NCBI RefSeq assembly: GCF_040361195.1
Contig: NZ_APNE01000002.1
Length of the DNA: 64,000 nucleotides
Direction: 5' to 3' (one strand)
DNA from: Salinisphaera hydrothermalis
Lineage (GTDB): Bacteria; Pseudomonadota; Gammaproteobacteria; Nevskiales; Salinisphaeraceae
The translations under genes were made by a program, and so were the position numbers. Below, piece by piece: positions 56,836 through 64,000 of this stretch (position 1 is the stretch's first letter; every line of letters starts with the position of its first letter). Below the pieces are notes generated by a model. The model was not told the origin of the DNA, searched no databases, and saw only the letters and a program-made list of their open reading frames with translations.

Positions 56836-58290
56836 ATGATCGAATCGTATCTGCTCAAGCATCTCGCGGGTTACATCGATGGCCAGTGGGTCGAAGCCGA
56901 TTCGGGCGAGACCGCCGAAGTCTTCAACCCGGCCAACAGCAAACAGCTGGCCGCCATCCCCTTCATGAAAGCCGCAGAGACCAAACGCGCGATCGCGGCG
57001 GCCAAGGCAGCCCTGCCGCACATGCCGGACGTGGCCACCCGCCGCGAATGGCTCGAGGACATGCGCGACGCCCTGCTGGACGAAAAAGAAGAGATCGGCC
57101 GCATCCTGTGTCTGGAGCACGGCAAGCCGTGGAAGGAAGCCCAGGGCGAAGTCGAGTACGCCGCCAGCTTCTTCGACTATCACGCCGGCATGATGGAAGA
57201 AGCCCTGGCGCCGGAAGTCCTGCCGCAGAAGGCCAAGGACTGCACCTGGACCGTCCACAAGCGCTCGATCGGCGTGGCCGGCCTGATCACGCCCTGGAAC
57301 TTCCCCATCGGCATGATCGCCAAGAAGATCGCCCCGGCGATCGCCGCCGGCTGCCCGACGGTGACCAAGCCGGCCACCGAAACGCCGCTGACCATGATCG
57401 CCATGTTCCAGCTCATGCACGAGCGTCTGGACCTGCCCAAGGGCATGGTCAACCTCGTCATGGGCAGCTCCAAGGACATCGGCGGCGAACTGATGAGCTC
57501 GCCGGACGTCCCGATGATCTCCTTCACCGGCTCCACCGGCGTCGGCCAGCTGCTGATCGAACAGTCCAAGGACTGGGTCAAGAAGCTGGGCCTCGAACTC
57601 GGCGGCAACGCCCCGTTCATCGTGCTTGACGATGCCGATCTGGACTCCGCGGCCGATAACCTCATCGCCAACAAGTTCCGCGGCGGCGGCCAGACCTGTG
57701 TCTGCGCCAACCGCATCTACGTGCAGTCGTCCGTGTACGACGAGTTCTCCAAGAAAGTCATCGACCGCGTCAAGGCGCTCAAGGTCGGCGACGGCATGGA
57801 CGAAGACGTGAATGTCGGGCCGCTGATCAACGCCGCCGGCTTCGACAAGGTCAAGGACCACGTCCAGGACGCGCTGTCCAAGGGCGCCAAGCTCGAAGTG
57901 GGCAAGCACCCGGACGAACTGGACTCCGACAAGAGCCTGTTCTACTCGCCGACGGTGATCACCGACGTCACGCACGACATGAAGTGCTGCACCGACGAAA
58001 CCTTCGGCCCGCTGGTGCCGCTCATCAAGTTCGACACCGACGAAGAAGCCCTCAAGCTCGGCAACCAGACCGAGTTCGGCCTGGCATCGTATGTGTTCGG
58101 CAAGGACGAAACGCGCGCCCACAAGATCATCGCCAACCTGCACTTCGGCCACTGCGGCTTCAACACCGGCACCGGCCCGGCGGCGCACGCGCCGTTTGGC
58201 GGCATGCTGCAGTCGGGTGTCGGCCGTGAAGGCGGTCACGATGGTCTGATGGAGTACATCGAGCTGCAGACGGTGCCGAGCGCCGACTGA
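56836..58290 (+). CDS. NAD(P)-dependent semialdehyde dehydrogenase (SSADH/GabD-like)
   Basis: 484 residues, ALDH superfamily. PWNFP near 153-157, general-base Glu254 in LELGGNAPF, and nucleophile Cys288 in GGGQTCVCANR with a second cysteine at 290, the Cys-x-Cys pair of GabD enzymes. The C-terminal EGGHDGLMEYIELQT is typical of succinate- and glutarate-semialdehyde dehydrogenases. AAAGGA precedes ATG 56836. No gabT is adjacent; the aminotransferase nearby is of a different class. Confidence 0.92.
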   Translation: MIESYLLKHLAGYIDGQWVEADSGETAEVFNPANSKQLAAIPFMKAAETKRAIAAAKAALPHMPDVATRREWLEDMRDALLDEKEEIGRILCLEHGKPWKEAQGEVEYAASFFDYHAGMMEEALAPEVLPQKAKDCTWTVHKRSIGVAGLITPWNFPIGMIAKKIAPAIAAGCPTVTKPATETPLTMIAMFQLMHERLDLPKGMVNLVMGSSKDIGGELMSSPDVPMISFTGSTGVGQLLIEQSKDWVKKLGLELGGNAPFIVLDDADLDSAADNLIANKFRGGGQTCVCANRIYVQSSVYDEFSKKVIDRVKALKVGDGMDEDVNVGPLINAAGFDKVKDHVQDALSKGAKLEVGKHPDELDSDKSLFYSPTVITDVTHDMKCCTDETFGPLVPLIKFDTDEEALKLGNQTEFGLASYVFGKDETRAHKIIANLHFGHCGFNTGTGPAAHAPFGGMLQSGVGREGGHDGLMEYIELQTVPSAD

Positions 58291-58326
58291 TCGGCTTCGA
58301 CGCTTTACGCGTTCGAGCGTATTGAG

Positions 58327-58353
58327 AGGCGGCCTTCGGGGCCGCCTTTTTTT
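58327..58353 (+). terminator. Terminator after semialdehyde dehydrogenase
   Basis: AGGCGGCC (58327-58334), loop TTCGG, GGCCGCCT (58340-58347), then seven T. Confidence 0.92.
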
Positions 58354-59274
58354 GTTGTTCGGGGTTGCCGTGGTTTGGTTTTAAACAATCTTGGAGAGAC
58401 GTCCGGCCGGCGGGCGTTTCCAGTCATCGCGGGGAAACGAACTCAATCGAATGCATTTGGCTTGGGGTTTCGCACTGATGTGCGAGCCACTTTTATTTGC
58501 TTGCCCAAATAAAAGTAGCCAAAACAAAAGGCACCCGCATCGGCGCCGGCTGCGCCGGTGCACTCCGATGCTCGCGGCGACGGGATGCGGCAAAAACTCA
58601 GGCCGCTTTGGCGGCCTTCAAACAGCTTGCCGCACCGGCGCAGTGCGCCGGACACCCGTCGCCGCTGCGCGTCTCCGTCGCCTCAGACGGGACGTAATAC
58701 AAACCCATCTCCCGAGTATCGCGAGTACTCCGAAGTGTCGCGGGCCCGCGCTGTATTCGGGTTCCCTTGAGCGCAGCGCCGAGCAGTGGAGGCCGCAAGA
58801 GGAAATAGACAGCCGTGTGTTTGAGTGCCGCGCAGCGGCGCGAGTTTCGCGGCTGTCCCTCTTGCGGCCGGAGCCGCGCAGGGCACCGATGCGTAGCATC
58901 GGCGCAAGGTAGGGTGTCCTTTCCTTTGGTTACTTTCGTTTGGACAAGCAAACGAAAGGGAGTCGCGCATCAGCGCGAAACCAAACTCTCCCCACCCGGT
59001 GGTCCGAACCAAAAACCGCCCTTCCGTACCGCCCCACCCGTAACCGAGCCGGCAACACAGCACACCAACAGCGCGGACCCAAATCCCAAGACCGCCATTA
59101 AGACAACACCCCAACCGCCAAAACGCCCACGCCCCAGCGTTTAGCCACGCAATCAAACCTCGGCCTCAACGCCCCCATTGCAGCCCCAAACACCCAAAGC
59201 GTATGTTGCCTACACGCGTTTCATTCAGCGGCCAGGCAAGGTCGCCAAATCCACCTCGGCAACGGAAAAGCCCT
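58354..59274. other. Non-coding region containing inverted repeat copy 3
   Basis: About 0.9 kb between the semialdehyde dehydrogenase terminator and the deacetylase. The centre is repeat copy 3. The right 290 bases are rich in C and A with no ORF that I believe. Confidence 0.7.
58465..58982 (-). repeat. Hairpin-ended 0.5-kb repeat element, copy 3 (inverted)
   Basis: About 518 bases, opposite orientation to copies 1 and 2. Its plus-strand left end carries CGCAC TGAT GTGCG (58471-58484) and ACTTTTATTTG CTTGCC CAAATAAAAGT (58489-58516). Its right end carries ACTTTCGTTTG GACAAG CAAACGAAAGG (58932-58959) and CGCGC ATCA GCGCG (58964-58977). The 58489 stem differs from the matching stem of copies 1 and 2 at several positions, and both arms have changed together. 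Confidence 0.85.
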
Positions 59275-60285
59275 GTGAAAGCCTACTTCGACGAAACCCA
59301 GAACCAGCACCACCCCAAGAGCTATCTCACCCGCGGCGCCATGCGCTCGCCGCAGGAAGTGCCGGCGCGTATTCCGCCCTTGCTGGCCGCGCTGAAAGGC
59401 CTGGGCGTCGAGCTCGATACGCCGCGCGACCACGGCATGAACCCCATGTCGGCCGTGCACGACATGGGCTATCTGCGCTACCTCGAATCCGCCCACCGCC
59501 GCTGGCCGGAAGACTGGGGCGAGGAAGTGATGTCCAACATCTATGTCCGCGAAGGCAATCCGATGAAGGGCATCCTCGCCGAAACGGCCTTCTATATCGC
59601 CGACGGCAGCTCGCCCATCGGCCCCAACACCTGGAAGGCTGCCTACACCAGCGCTCAGGCCGCCCTATCCGCCGCGGACGACATCGCCGGCGGCCAGAAA
59701 GCCGCCTACGCCGTCTGCCGCCCGCCGGGCCACCACGCCCGCCCGGACGCCGCCGGGGGTTTCTGCTTCCTCAACAACGCCGCCATCGCCGCCAACTACC
59801 TGCGCCAGACCTACGACAAGGTCGCCGTGCTCGATCCCGATATGCACCACGGCCAGGGCGTGCAGGAAATCTTCTGGGAACGCGACGACGTGCTCTACGT
59901 CTCCATCCACGGCGACCCGACCAACTTCTACCCTGTCGTCAGCGGCTACGAAGACGAACGCGGCGCCGGCCGCGGCTACGGCTTCAACCTCAACCTGCCC
60001 ATGCCGCACGGCTCCAGCGAGAGCTTCTTCTTCGAAAAATTCGACGAAGCCCTCACCGCCATCCGCCTGTTCGAGGCCGACGTCATCGTGGTAGCCCTGG
60101 GCTTCGATACCTACTACGAAGACCCACAGGCCAAGGTGTCCGTCACCTCCGAAGGCTTCCAGAAGATGGGCAAGCTACTGGCCGATAGCGGCAAGCCCAT
60201 CTGCGTGATTCAGGAAGGCGGTTACGACGTCGATCATCTTGAAATCAATGCGACGAACTTCTTCAGCGGTCTGTTGGCAGATTAG
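59275..60285 (+). CDS. Histone deacetylase-like amidohydrolase (acetylpolyamine deacetylase type)
   Basis: 336 residues from GTG 59275. Active-site His pair in RPPGHHARPDAAGGFCFLNN (His153, His154). Zinc ligands are Asp189 and His191 in DPDMHHGQG and Asp278 in LGFDTYYEDP. Like ApaH/HdaH-type bacterial class II HDACs, which deacetylate polyamines or other small substrates. The GTG is preferred because MKxYFDExQ starts are usual in the family; an ATG at 59203 adds 24 unrelated residues. Last chromosomal-type gene before the cassette array. Confidence 0.9.
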   Translation: MKAYFDETQNQHHPKSYLTRGAMRSPQEVPARIPPLLAALKGLGVELDTPRDHGMNPMSAVHDMGYLRYLESAHRRWPEDWGEEVMSNIYVREGNPMKGILAETAFYIADGSSPIGPNTWKAAYTSAQAALSAADDIAGGQKAAYAVCRPPGHHARPDAAGGFCFLNNAAIAANYLRQTYDKVAVLDPDMHHGQGVQEIFWERDDVLYVSIHGDPTNFYPVVSGYEDERGAGRGYGFNLNLPMPHGSSESFFFEKFDEALTAIRLFEADVIVVALGFDTYYEDPQAKVSVTSEGFQKMGKLLADSGKPICVIQEGGYDVDHLEINATNFFSGLLAD

Positions 60286-60303
60286 TAAAGCGAGCCGCTG
60301 CGG

Positions 60304-60337
60304 CGCCCAAGTGGCTCAAGGCTACTTGGGCGGTTTT
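60304..60337 (+). terminator. Probable terminator after deacetylase
   Basis: CGCCCAAGTGGC (60304-60315), loop TCAAG, GCTACTTGGGCG (60321-60332) with one mismatch, then G and four T. Confidence 0.75.
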
Positions 60338-60353
60338 CGTGATTGTGCGAACA

Positions 60354-60475
60354 CCCTAGCGCCAAAGCACTATGAAATGGCCACAAGTCGCTGATTTTTA
60401 TTTTTAGCGTACAGCGATATACGAAATTCAGGATAAGCGCTACACCTACTTTCAGTCGTATACTTGGCGTTATGC
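60354..60475 (+). other. attC-like site 1 (degenerate, array start)
   Basis: Right core GTTATGC (60469-60475) preceded by TTGGC. The left partner is CTAGCGCCAAAG (from 60356), which pairs with the right side apart from one extra A, as in attC stems. TAAC is replaced by TAGC on the left, so the site may be inactive or may be an attI-like boundary. Confidence 0.5.
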
Positions 60476-60497
60476 CTAAAGATAAAGTGATCACGTG

Positions 60498-61109
60498 ATG
60501 CGTACCTTTGAGGGGGATCCAAATCTAGGCACTGATTTACTGAAATCTGCCGAGTGCTGCTTCTCGAATGGTTCAGGACTCATAGAGGAGGCGCAACTCC
60601 TACTCGACGGCGAGAAATTTAGCCGTAGCTTCGCTTTAAGCATCCTCGCGCAAGAAGAATTTTCTAAATGCTTTCTACTCTCGAACTGTTCATATCAAGG
60701 AAGGTGGGACCAAGAAGTCCATAAGTCCCTTAACTACCACGAAATGAAGCAAGCGTTTGTGGAGGTTATGCTCAGCTATGTGCAGTGGTTTGAGGCCGCT
60801 AATAGCTTTGCGCTTAAAACAAACGTTACCGCTCTGATACCCGCTCCGATCAAGCTATTGCCGGATGCCGCGCAATGGAACCGTTGGATCGCGGACGCAC
60901 AAAAGAGAGTGATAAAGAAGAAGACCATCGACCGTGCTAAGCAGCGAGAGTTCTATGTCGCCGTTGATAAAGACGGTCGTGTATCTTCGAAACCTAACAG
61001 CTCTGATATTGAATCGAAAGCCCAGATCGAAAAATCGAAAAAATTTAAATACGTTGCGAAATTACAAATGGACGAGGCGAGGCGTGCGGTCTCTCGTCGT
61101 AAAGCATAA
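60498..61109 (+). CDS. AbiV-like abortive-infection protein (cassette 1)
   Basis: 203 residues, largely helical. The N-terminal half matches the AbiV/HEPN pattern: repeated small-residue helix ECCFSNGSGLIEEAQLLLD, then FSRSFALSILAQEEFSKCFLL with paired acidic residues (Glu53-Glu54). An Rx5H motif is seen in RWDQEVH (Arg69, His75), typical of HEPN RNases. The C-terminal 80 residues are basic. Codon use and GC are unlike the host genes. ATG 60498 sits directly after a GTG at 60495. Family assignment is from the pattern only. Confidence 0.65.
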   Translation: MRTFEGDPNLGTDLLKSAECCFSNGSGLIEEAQLLLDGEKFSRSFALSILAQEEFSKCFLLSNCSYQGRWDQEVHKSLNYHEMKQAFVEVMLSYVQWFEAANSFALKTNVTALIPAPIKLLPDAAQWNRWIADAQKRVIKKKTIDRAKQREFYVAVDKDGRVSSKPNSSDIESKAQIEKSKKFKYVAKLQMDEARRAVSRRKA

Positions 61110-61178
61110 CGAAACGCTGCAGTTGACCGCCCAGAGCGCTGCCGCGCTCAGGTCGGCAACTGAGCTCGGGCGTTAGCA
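61104..61178 (+). other. attC site 2
   Basis: GCATAAC (61104-61110) overlaps the stop of the AbiV-like gene; right core GTTAGCA (61172-61178). Inner arms GCTGCAGTTG and CAACTGAGC pair with one extrahelical G, and an apical GAGCGC/GCGCTC hairpin lies between. Length 75 bases. Confidence 0.85.
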
Positions 61179-61194
61179 GTAACCATAGATTTTT

Positions 61195-62133
61195 ATGCCA
61201 TATGAATTAAACGACCGCCTTGTGGTTGGCGTAGCTTCAAGTGCAATGTTCGACTTAACAGAGTCAGATCACGTGTTTCGAAGCCAAGGAGAGGAGGGCT
61301 ACCGCAGATACCAGGAGAACAATAAAGATGTGCCGCTCGATCCTGGGATGGCATTCTCTTTTGTCAGGAGATTGCTTTCCTTAAACGATCTCAGCACCGA
61401 CAGTGAAGGCCCGCTGGTTGAAGTGGTTCTCCTTTCTCGAAACGATCCGGACACAGGATTAAGGGTGATGAAATCTATTCAGCACCATGATCTCGGGATC
61501 ACCAGAGCAATCTTCCAGCAAGGCCAATCTCCCTATGCGTATATAAGTGCTCTGAGCATTTCCCTGTTCTTATCATCCAATGAGAGCGATGTACTTGAAG
61601 CGATTGCAGAAGGATTTCCAGCGGGATACGTGATGGACTCGAAGAAGATCGATGATCCGAACGACGACACGCTAAGGATAGCTTTCGACTTCGACGGCGT
61701 CCTCGCGGACGACTTATCCGAAACCGTAATGCAGGAAGGAGATCTAGAGAAATTTCATACACACGAGACGGCGAACGTTATGCAGCCGCATGGTGGAGGC
61801 CCGTTAAAAAACTTTCTCGTCCGTATTTCGAAAATACAGCTCGCCGAAGAAGATCGAAAAAAAACCGATTCGAACTATAAAAATCGGCTTCGTGTCTCAA
61901 TTGTTACCGCTCGCAACGCGCCATCTCATGAGCGCGCCATCAATACCCTTAAGAGTTGGGGAGTTATGGCTAATGACGCATTTTTCCTCGGCGGCGTGGA
62001 GAAGAGGCTAGTTTTAGATGTGCTTCAGCCTCACATTTTCTTTGACGATCAATCGCGCCACCTTGCGACTGCTAGCGAGGTGGCACCTTCGGTCCATATC
62101 CCATTCGGCATCACAAACGAGCCGCAACAATGA
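61195..62133 (+). CDS. 5'-nucleotidase, cN-I-like HAD protein (cassette 2)
   Basis: 312 residues. The N-terminal half MPYELNDRLVVGVASSAMFD, VEVVLLSRNDPDTGLRVM and HHDLGITRAIF match the 5'-nucleotidase family PF06189. HAD motifs are complete: DFDGV (165-169), Thr in IVTARNAPS, Lys270 in GGVEKRLVL, and DD at 284-285 in FFDDQSRH. It should dephosphorylate nucleoside monophosphates in the cytoplasm. Starts 17 bases after the attC 2 core. As a cassette gene it was acquired; a nucleotide-depleting defence role is only a guess. Confidence 0.85.
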   Translation: MPYELNDRLVVGVASSAMFDLTESDHVFRSQGEEGYRRYQENNKDVPLDPGMAFSFVRRLLSLNDLSTDSEGPLVEVVLLSRNDPDTGLRVMKSIQHHDLGITRAIFQQGQSPYAYISALSISLFLSSNESDVLEAIAEGFPAGYVMDSKKIDDPNDDTLRIAFDFDGVLADDLSETVMQEGDLEKFHTHETANVMQPHGGGPLKNFLVRISKIQLAEEDRKKTDSNYKNRLRVSIVTARNAPSHERAINTLKSWGVMANDAFFLGGVEKRLVLDVLQPHIFFDDQSRHLATASEVAPSVHIPFGITNEPQQ

Positions 62134-62217
62134 CTATTAATAATCTCCTCCGGTTCGACCATCTCGGTGGTTCGTCCGAGTTTAAGGGAGATAAAGGGCT
62201 AATTGTGCAAAAACGAC

Positions 62218-62320
62218 AGCTAACATCACGCTGCAGTTGAACGCCCAAATTGCTGCTGCGCTTCGGGTTCCCTTGGCGGCCTTCGGCCGCCCCGGCGGCA
62301 ACTGAGCTTGGGCGTTATGC
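62218..62320 (+). other. attC site 3
   Basis: AGCTAAC (62218-62224) and GTTATGC (62314-62320), 103 bases. The arms GCTGCAGTTG/CAACTGAGC are the same as in attC 2, and the last twenty or so bases of the two sites are nearly identical. The centre carries an extra GGCGGCC TTC GGCCGCC hairpin. Confidence 0.85.
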
Positions 62321-62335
62321 CGTAAGAGATCACTC

Positions 62336-62854
62336 GTGACGATTCTCGAAGAATTTGAAGCTGAGGCATGGCACATCCTGGTCGCCATCTACACATACCA
62401 GCGGTTAATGGAAGGCCTCACGAGAAGCGCCACACGATTCGATCTCGCAAACCAATTGATTGCGCTCAATGCACTACTGGAAATGTTGGTCGTTCGGGTT
62501 GCTAGACTCGCTGACAAGCGAAAGGACGCGAGATCCGTCTCAATGCTGTTAAAGCGTGGCTCCTTTTCCGCGCCACAAGCTATCGTAAAAACTGCTGCAG
62601 AGAAGTTCGCCACTCTTGCAGAGCCTGTTGTAAAGATGCGGCACGAGTGCATAGCGCACATGAAGCCGGGCGTACTCAGTAGCTACGAGCCCCAGGACCT
62701 TCCGAAAGAAGCACTGAGGGCAACCGAGGCTCTGATTGATCTCATTGATACAGCCAGAGGCCAACCGATGTCATACACCTACAAGGTTGGGTCAATGGAG
62801 GCCCTGATTGATCTGAAAGCTTCACTGGCTGTCGGCAAGATGGTTGCGGCATAA
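62336..62854 (+). CDS. Small helical protein with HEPN-like Rx5H motif (cassette 3)
   Basis: 172 residues from GTG 62336, sixteen bases after the attC 3 core. All-helical prediction by eye; RHECIAHMKPG (Arg102, His108) resembles the Rx4-6H of HEPN/AbiU2-type proteins. No other recognisable domain, and no signal or membrane segment. It is a cassette gene with no detected partner. The HEPN link rests on one motif. Confidence 0.6.
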   Translation: MTILEEFEAEAWHILVAIYTYQRLMEGLTRSATRFDLANQLIALNALLEMLVVRVARLADKRKDARSVSMLLKRGSFSAPQAIVKTAAEKFATLAEPVVKMRHECIAHMKPGVLSSYEPQDLPKEALRATEALIDLIDTARGQPMSYTYKVGSMEALIDLKASLAVGKMVAA

Positions 62855-62907
62855 CAACTCATTCAAGCCGGGCCGCTCCGCGGCGCGGCTTAATTCAAGC
62901 GTTAGCT
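62849..62907 (+). other. attC site 4
   Basis: GCATAAC (62849-62855) overlaps the stop of cassette 3; core GTTAGCT (62901-62907). Arms TTCAAGCC and GGCTTAA pair with one extrahelical C around CGCGGCGCG. At 59 bases it is the typical short attC architecture, unlike sites 2 and 3. Confidence 0.9.
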
Positions 62908-62921
62908 AAAAAGAGGTGGAT

Positions 62922-63902
62922 ATGCGCCGAGAGGGCTTGGCGAAAAATCAGCATTATGTACCGAGATTTATTTTAAAACGCTTCGTGGAGCGTAAAGAGC
63001 AGATATGGGTTTATGACAAACATCTGAATAGGAAGTTTAAAACCAATATAAAGAATGTTGCCGCTGAATCTGGGTTTTACGACTTCCAGATTAAGGGGCA
63101 TGAGGTTACTTTTGAGATATCAATCGGGAAAGTCGAAGGGAGTGTGTCATCCATACTTAAAAAGATCATTAATGGCGAATCTTTGTCTGTGATTACTGAT
63201 GATCAAAGGCTCGTTTTGGCAAACTTCTTTGCTCTTCAATTTGTGAGAACGCCTCAGTGGCGACATATGTGGGATGGCATGCATAATTCCTTAGCATCCT
63301 CTCTAAGGGATAGAGGTATAGATCCTGAAGATATCGAGGGGTATGAGGAGGCTTCAGACGAAAATACAAAGCTTGCACATATGCGCCAAATTTTTGATTA
63401 CGGAGAGTACGCGCCTCATTTTTATGATAAAATCTGGGTCTTATTAAAGACAAATAAAAATAATCCATTTTGGCTGTCAGACAACCCAATTTCTCTTCAA
63501 AATATGAATGATTTTGGGTTTTATGGGAATATTGGGCTTGCAGTAAAAGGTATAGAAATATATTTTCCGATTAGTAACACATTATGCATTGGGATGTGGT
63601 GTCGTAGTCATGAGGAACAATTTAATGAAATGTATGAGAAATACAGGCACCTAAAACAGGTTGCACCTTGGATGGTGGCAAAGCTCGTAGATGATCCGAA
63701 CAATATAGAGAGCTTAAAAGCTGGTATTGAAACCGGAAGGCCGATACCTTCAAAGCAAGAGAACGTAATTAACCATAATTCGCTGCAAGTAAAATATTCT
63801 TCAAGGTTTGTTTTTTCTAATAGCCCCGACTTTTCTCTAGCAGAGCAAATGCTCGAAGCTCATCCTTGCCTTAGAGAAGGTCCGAAAATTAAAGTCAGCT
63901 AA
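62922..63902 (+). CDS. DUF4238 family protein (cassette 4)
   Basis: 326 residues. The N-terminus KNQHYVPRFILKRFV is the DUF4238 signature. VLANFFALQFVRTPQWR, FWLSDNPISLQ and YFPISNTLCIGM follow, as in that family. Molecular function unknown; members are common in cassettes and defence-rich islands. AGAGG at 62912-62916 supports ATG 62922. It is the most AT-rich gene in the window. The stop lies in AGCTAAC (63897-63903), a possible left core of a further attC whose right half would be beyond the window. Confidence 0.8.
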   Translation: MRREGLAKNQHYVPRFILKRFVERKEQIWVYDKHLNRKFKTNIKNVAAESGFYDFQIKGHEVTFEISIGKVEGSVSSILKKIINGESLSVITDDQRLVLANFFALQFVRTPQWRHMWDGMHNSLASSLRDRGIDPEDIEGYEEASDENTKLAHMRQIFDYGEYAPHFYDKIWVLLKTNKNNPFWLSDNPISLQNMNDFGFYGNIGLAVKGIEIYFPISNTLCIGMWCRSHEEQFNEMYEKYRHLKQVAPWMVAKLVDDPNNIESLKAGIETGRPIPSKQENVINHNSLQVKYSSRFVFSNSPDFSLAEQMLEAHPCLREGPKIKVS

Positions 63903-64000
63903 CCAGTGAATGAATTATTAGAACAAGCTACCGCAATTCCGGGGTCTATCTTCGGATTCTGCAGGCAGCCGAGGGTGTAGAAATCGGCTAGACTCGATCC

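Larger units (their letters stand above)
60354..63903 (+). mobile_element. Integron gene-cassette array without visible integrase (CALIN-like)
   Basis: Four plus-strand ORFs alternate with four attC-type sites (about 60354-60475, 61104-61178, 62218-62320, 62849-62907). Each site has a GTTA-containing right core and, in three of four, a TAAC-containing left core near the preceding stop. GC content is visibly lower than in the rest of the window. No intI or clear attI occurs on either strand of the window, so this is an attC cluster lacking an integrase, or the distal part of an array continuing to the right. Confidence 0.8.

Noticed and set aside
58391..59156. Overlapping ORFs across repeat copy 3, including one similar to an ORF in copy 1
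   Set aside because: The similarity follows from DNA repeat identity. Frames are interrupted at different places between copies and both strands read open.
60286..60497. Integron integrase or attI next to the first cassette
   Set aside because: No intI-like ORF is found on either strand of the window. The site at 60354-60475 fits a degenerate attC better than an attI.
1..64000. CRISPR array, rRNA or tRNA genes
   Set aside because: No regularly spaced direct repeats and no cloverleaf or rRNA-like sequence were seen by eye; not tested with tRNAscan or similar.

Overview
The window is a 64-kb piece of a high-GC gammaproteobacterial chromosome. Gene orders familiar from Pseudomonas-type gammaproteobacteria (pcnB-folK-panB-panC-pgi; nnr-tsaE-amidase; lptFG divergent from pepA-holC-valS; ilvNC-pssA) support this. 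The dense coding, the acidic proteins and the osmolyte genes would fit a halotolerant, Salinisphaera-like lineage. That genus-level placement is an inference by eye and was not tested.

Layout. 1-3.3 kb: Fur-family regulator, monofunctional catalase and a convergent flavoprotein. 3.3-8.8 kb (minus strand): cell-wall amidase, tsaE, nnr and pgi. 9-13 kb (minus): pantothenate, folate and RNA-tailing operon pcnB-folK-dNK-panB-panC, with no panD. 13.2-14.7 kb: an amidase, followed by a REP-like pair. 15-22.4 kb: lptG/lptF, divergent from pepA-holC-valS. 22.5-27 kb: fxsA and a moxR-DUF58-transglutaminase trio. 27-32 kb: Nudix hydrolase, MFS transporter, rimI, an unusual uracil-DNA glycosylase and a polytopic membrane protein. 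32-37.4 kb: pssA, a Psd-like paralogue, ilvC and ilvN, with ilvB inverted. 37.5-46.1 kb: GST, SDR, AlkA-like glycosylase, trehalose genes (otsA, otsB, GH15), quinone oxidoreductase, glycine-zipper lipoprotein and thioesterase. 46.1-47.4 kb: two copies of a repeated element of about 0.5 kb. 47.4-58.3 kb: PRISE-like SDR with a LysR regulator, alpha/beta hydrolase, DUF1295/cyclopropane-synthase group, aminotransferase, hydroxyacid dehydrogenase and a semialdehyde dehydrogenase. 58.5-59 kb: a third, inverted copy of the repeat. 59.3-60.3 kb: HDAC-like deacetylase.

From about 60.35 kb to the right edge the sequence changes character. GC content drops, all ORFs lie on the plus strand, and each is separated from the next by an attC-type recombination site. 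This is an integron gene-cassette array with no integrase in view. Its four cassettes encode an AbiV-like protein, a cN-I-type 5'-nucleotidase, a small protein with a HEPN-like Rx5H motif and a DUF4238 protein. The content suggests anti-phage functions.

The two signals most worth following are this cassette array and the 0.5-kb element. The element has three copies, and each end is built of two hairpins. The stems differ between ends and copies, but the changes keep base pairing, so the structure seems to be what is conserved. Two likely enzyme paralogues that have lost signature residues are also notable: a family-4-like UDG without Fe-S cysteines, and a Psd-like protein without its cleavage site. 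So is a head-to-head otsA/otsB pair whose start codons overlap.
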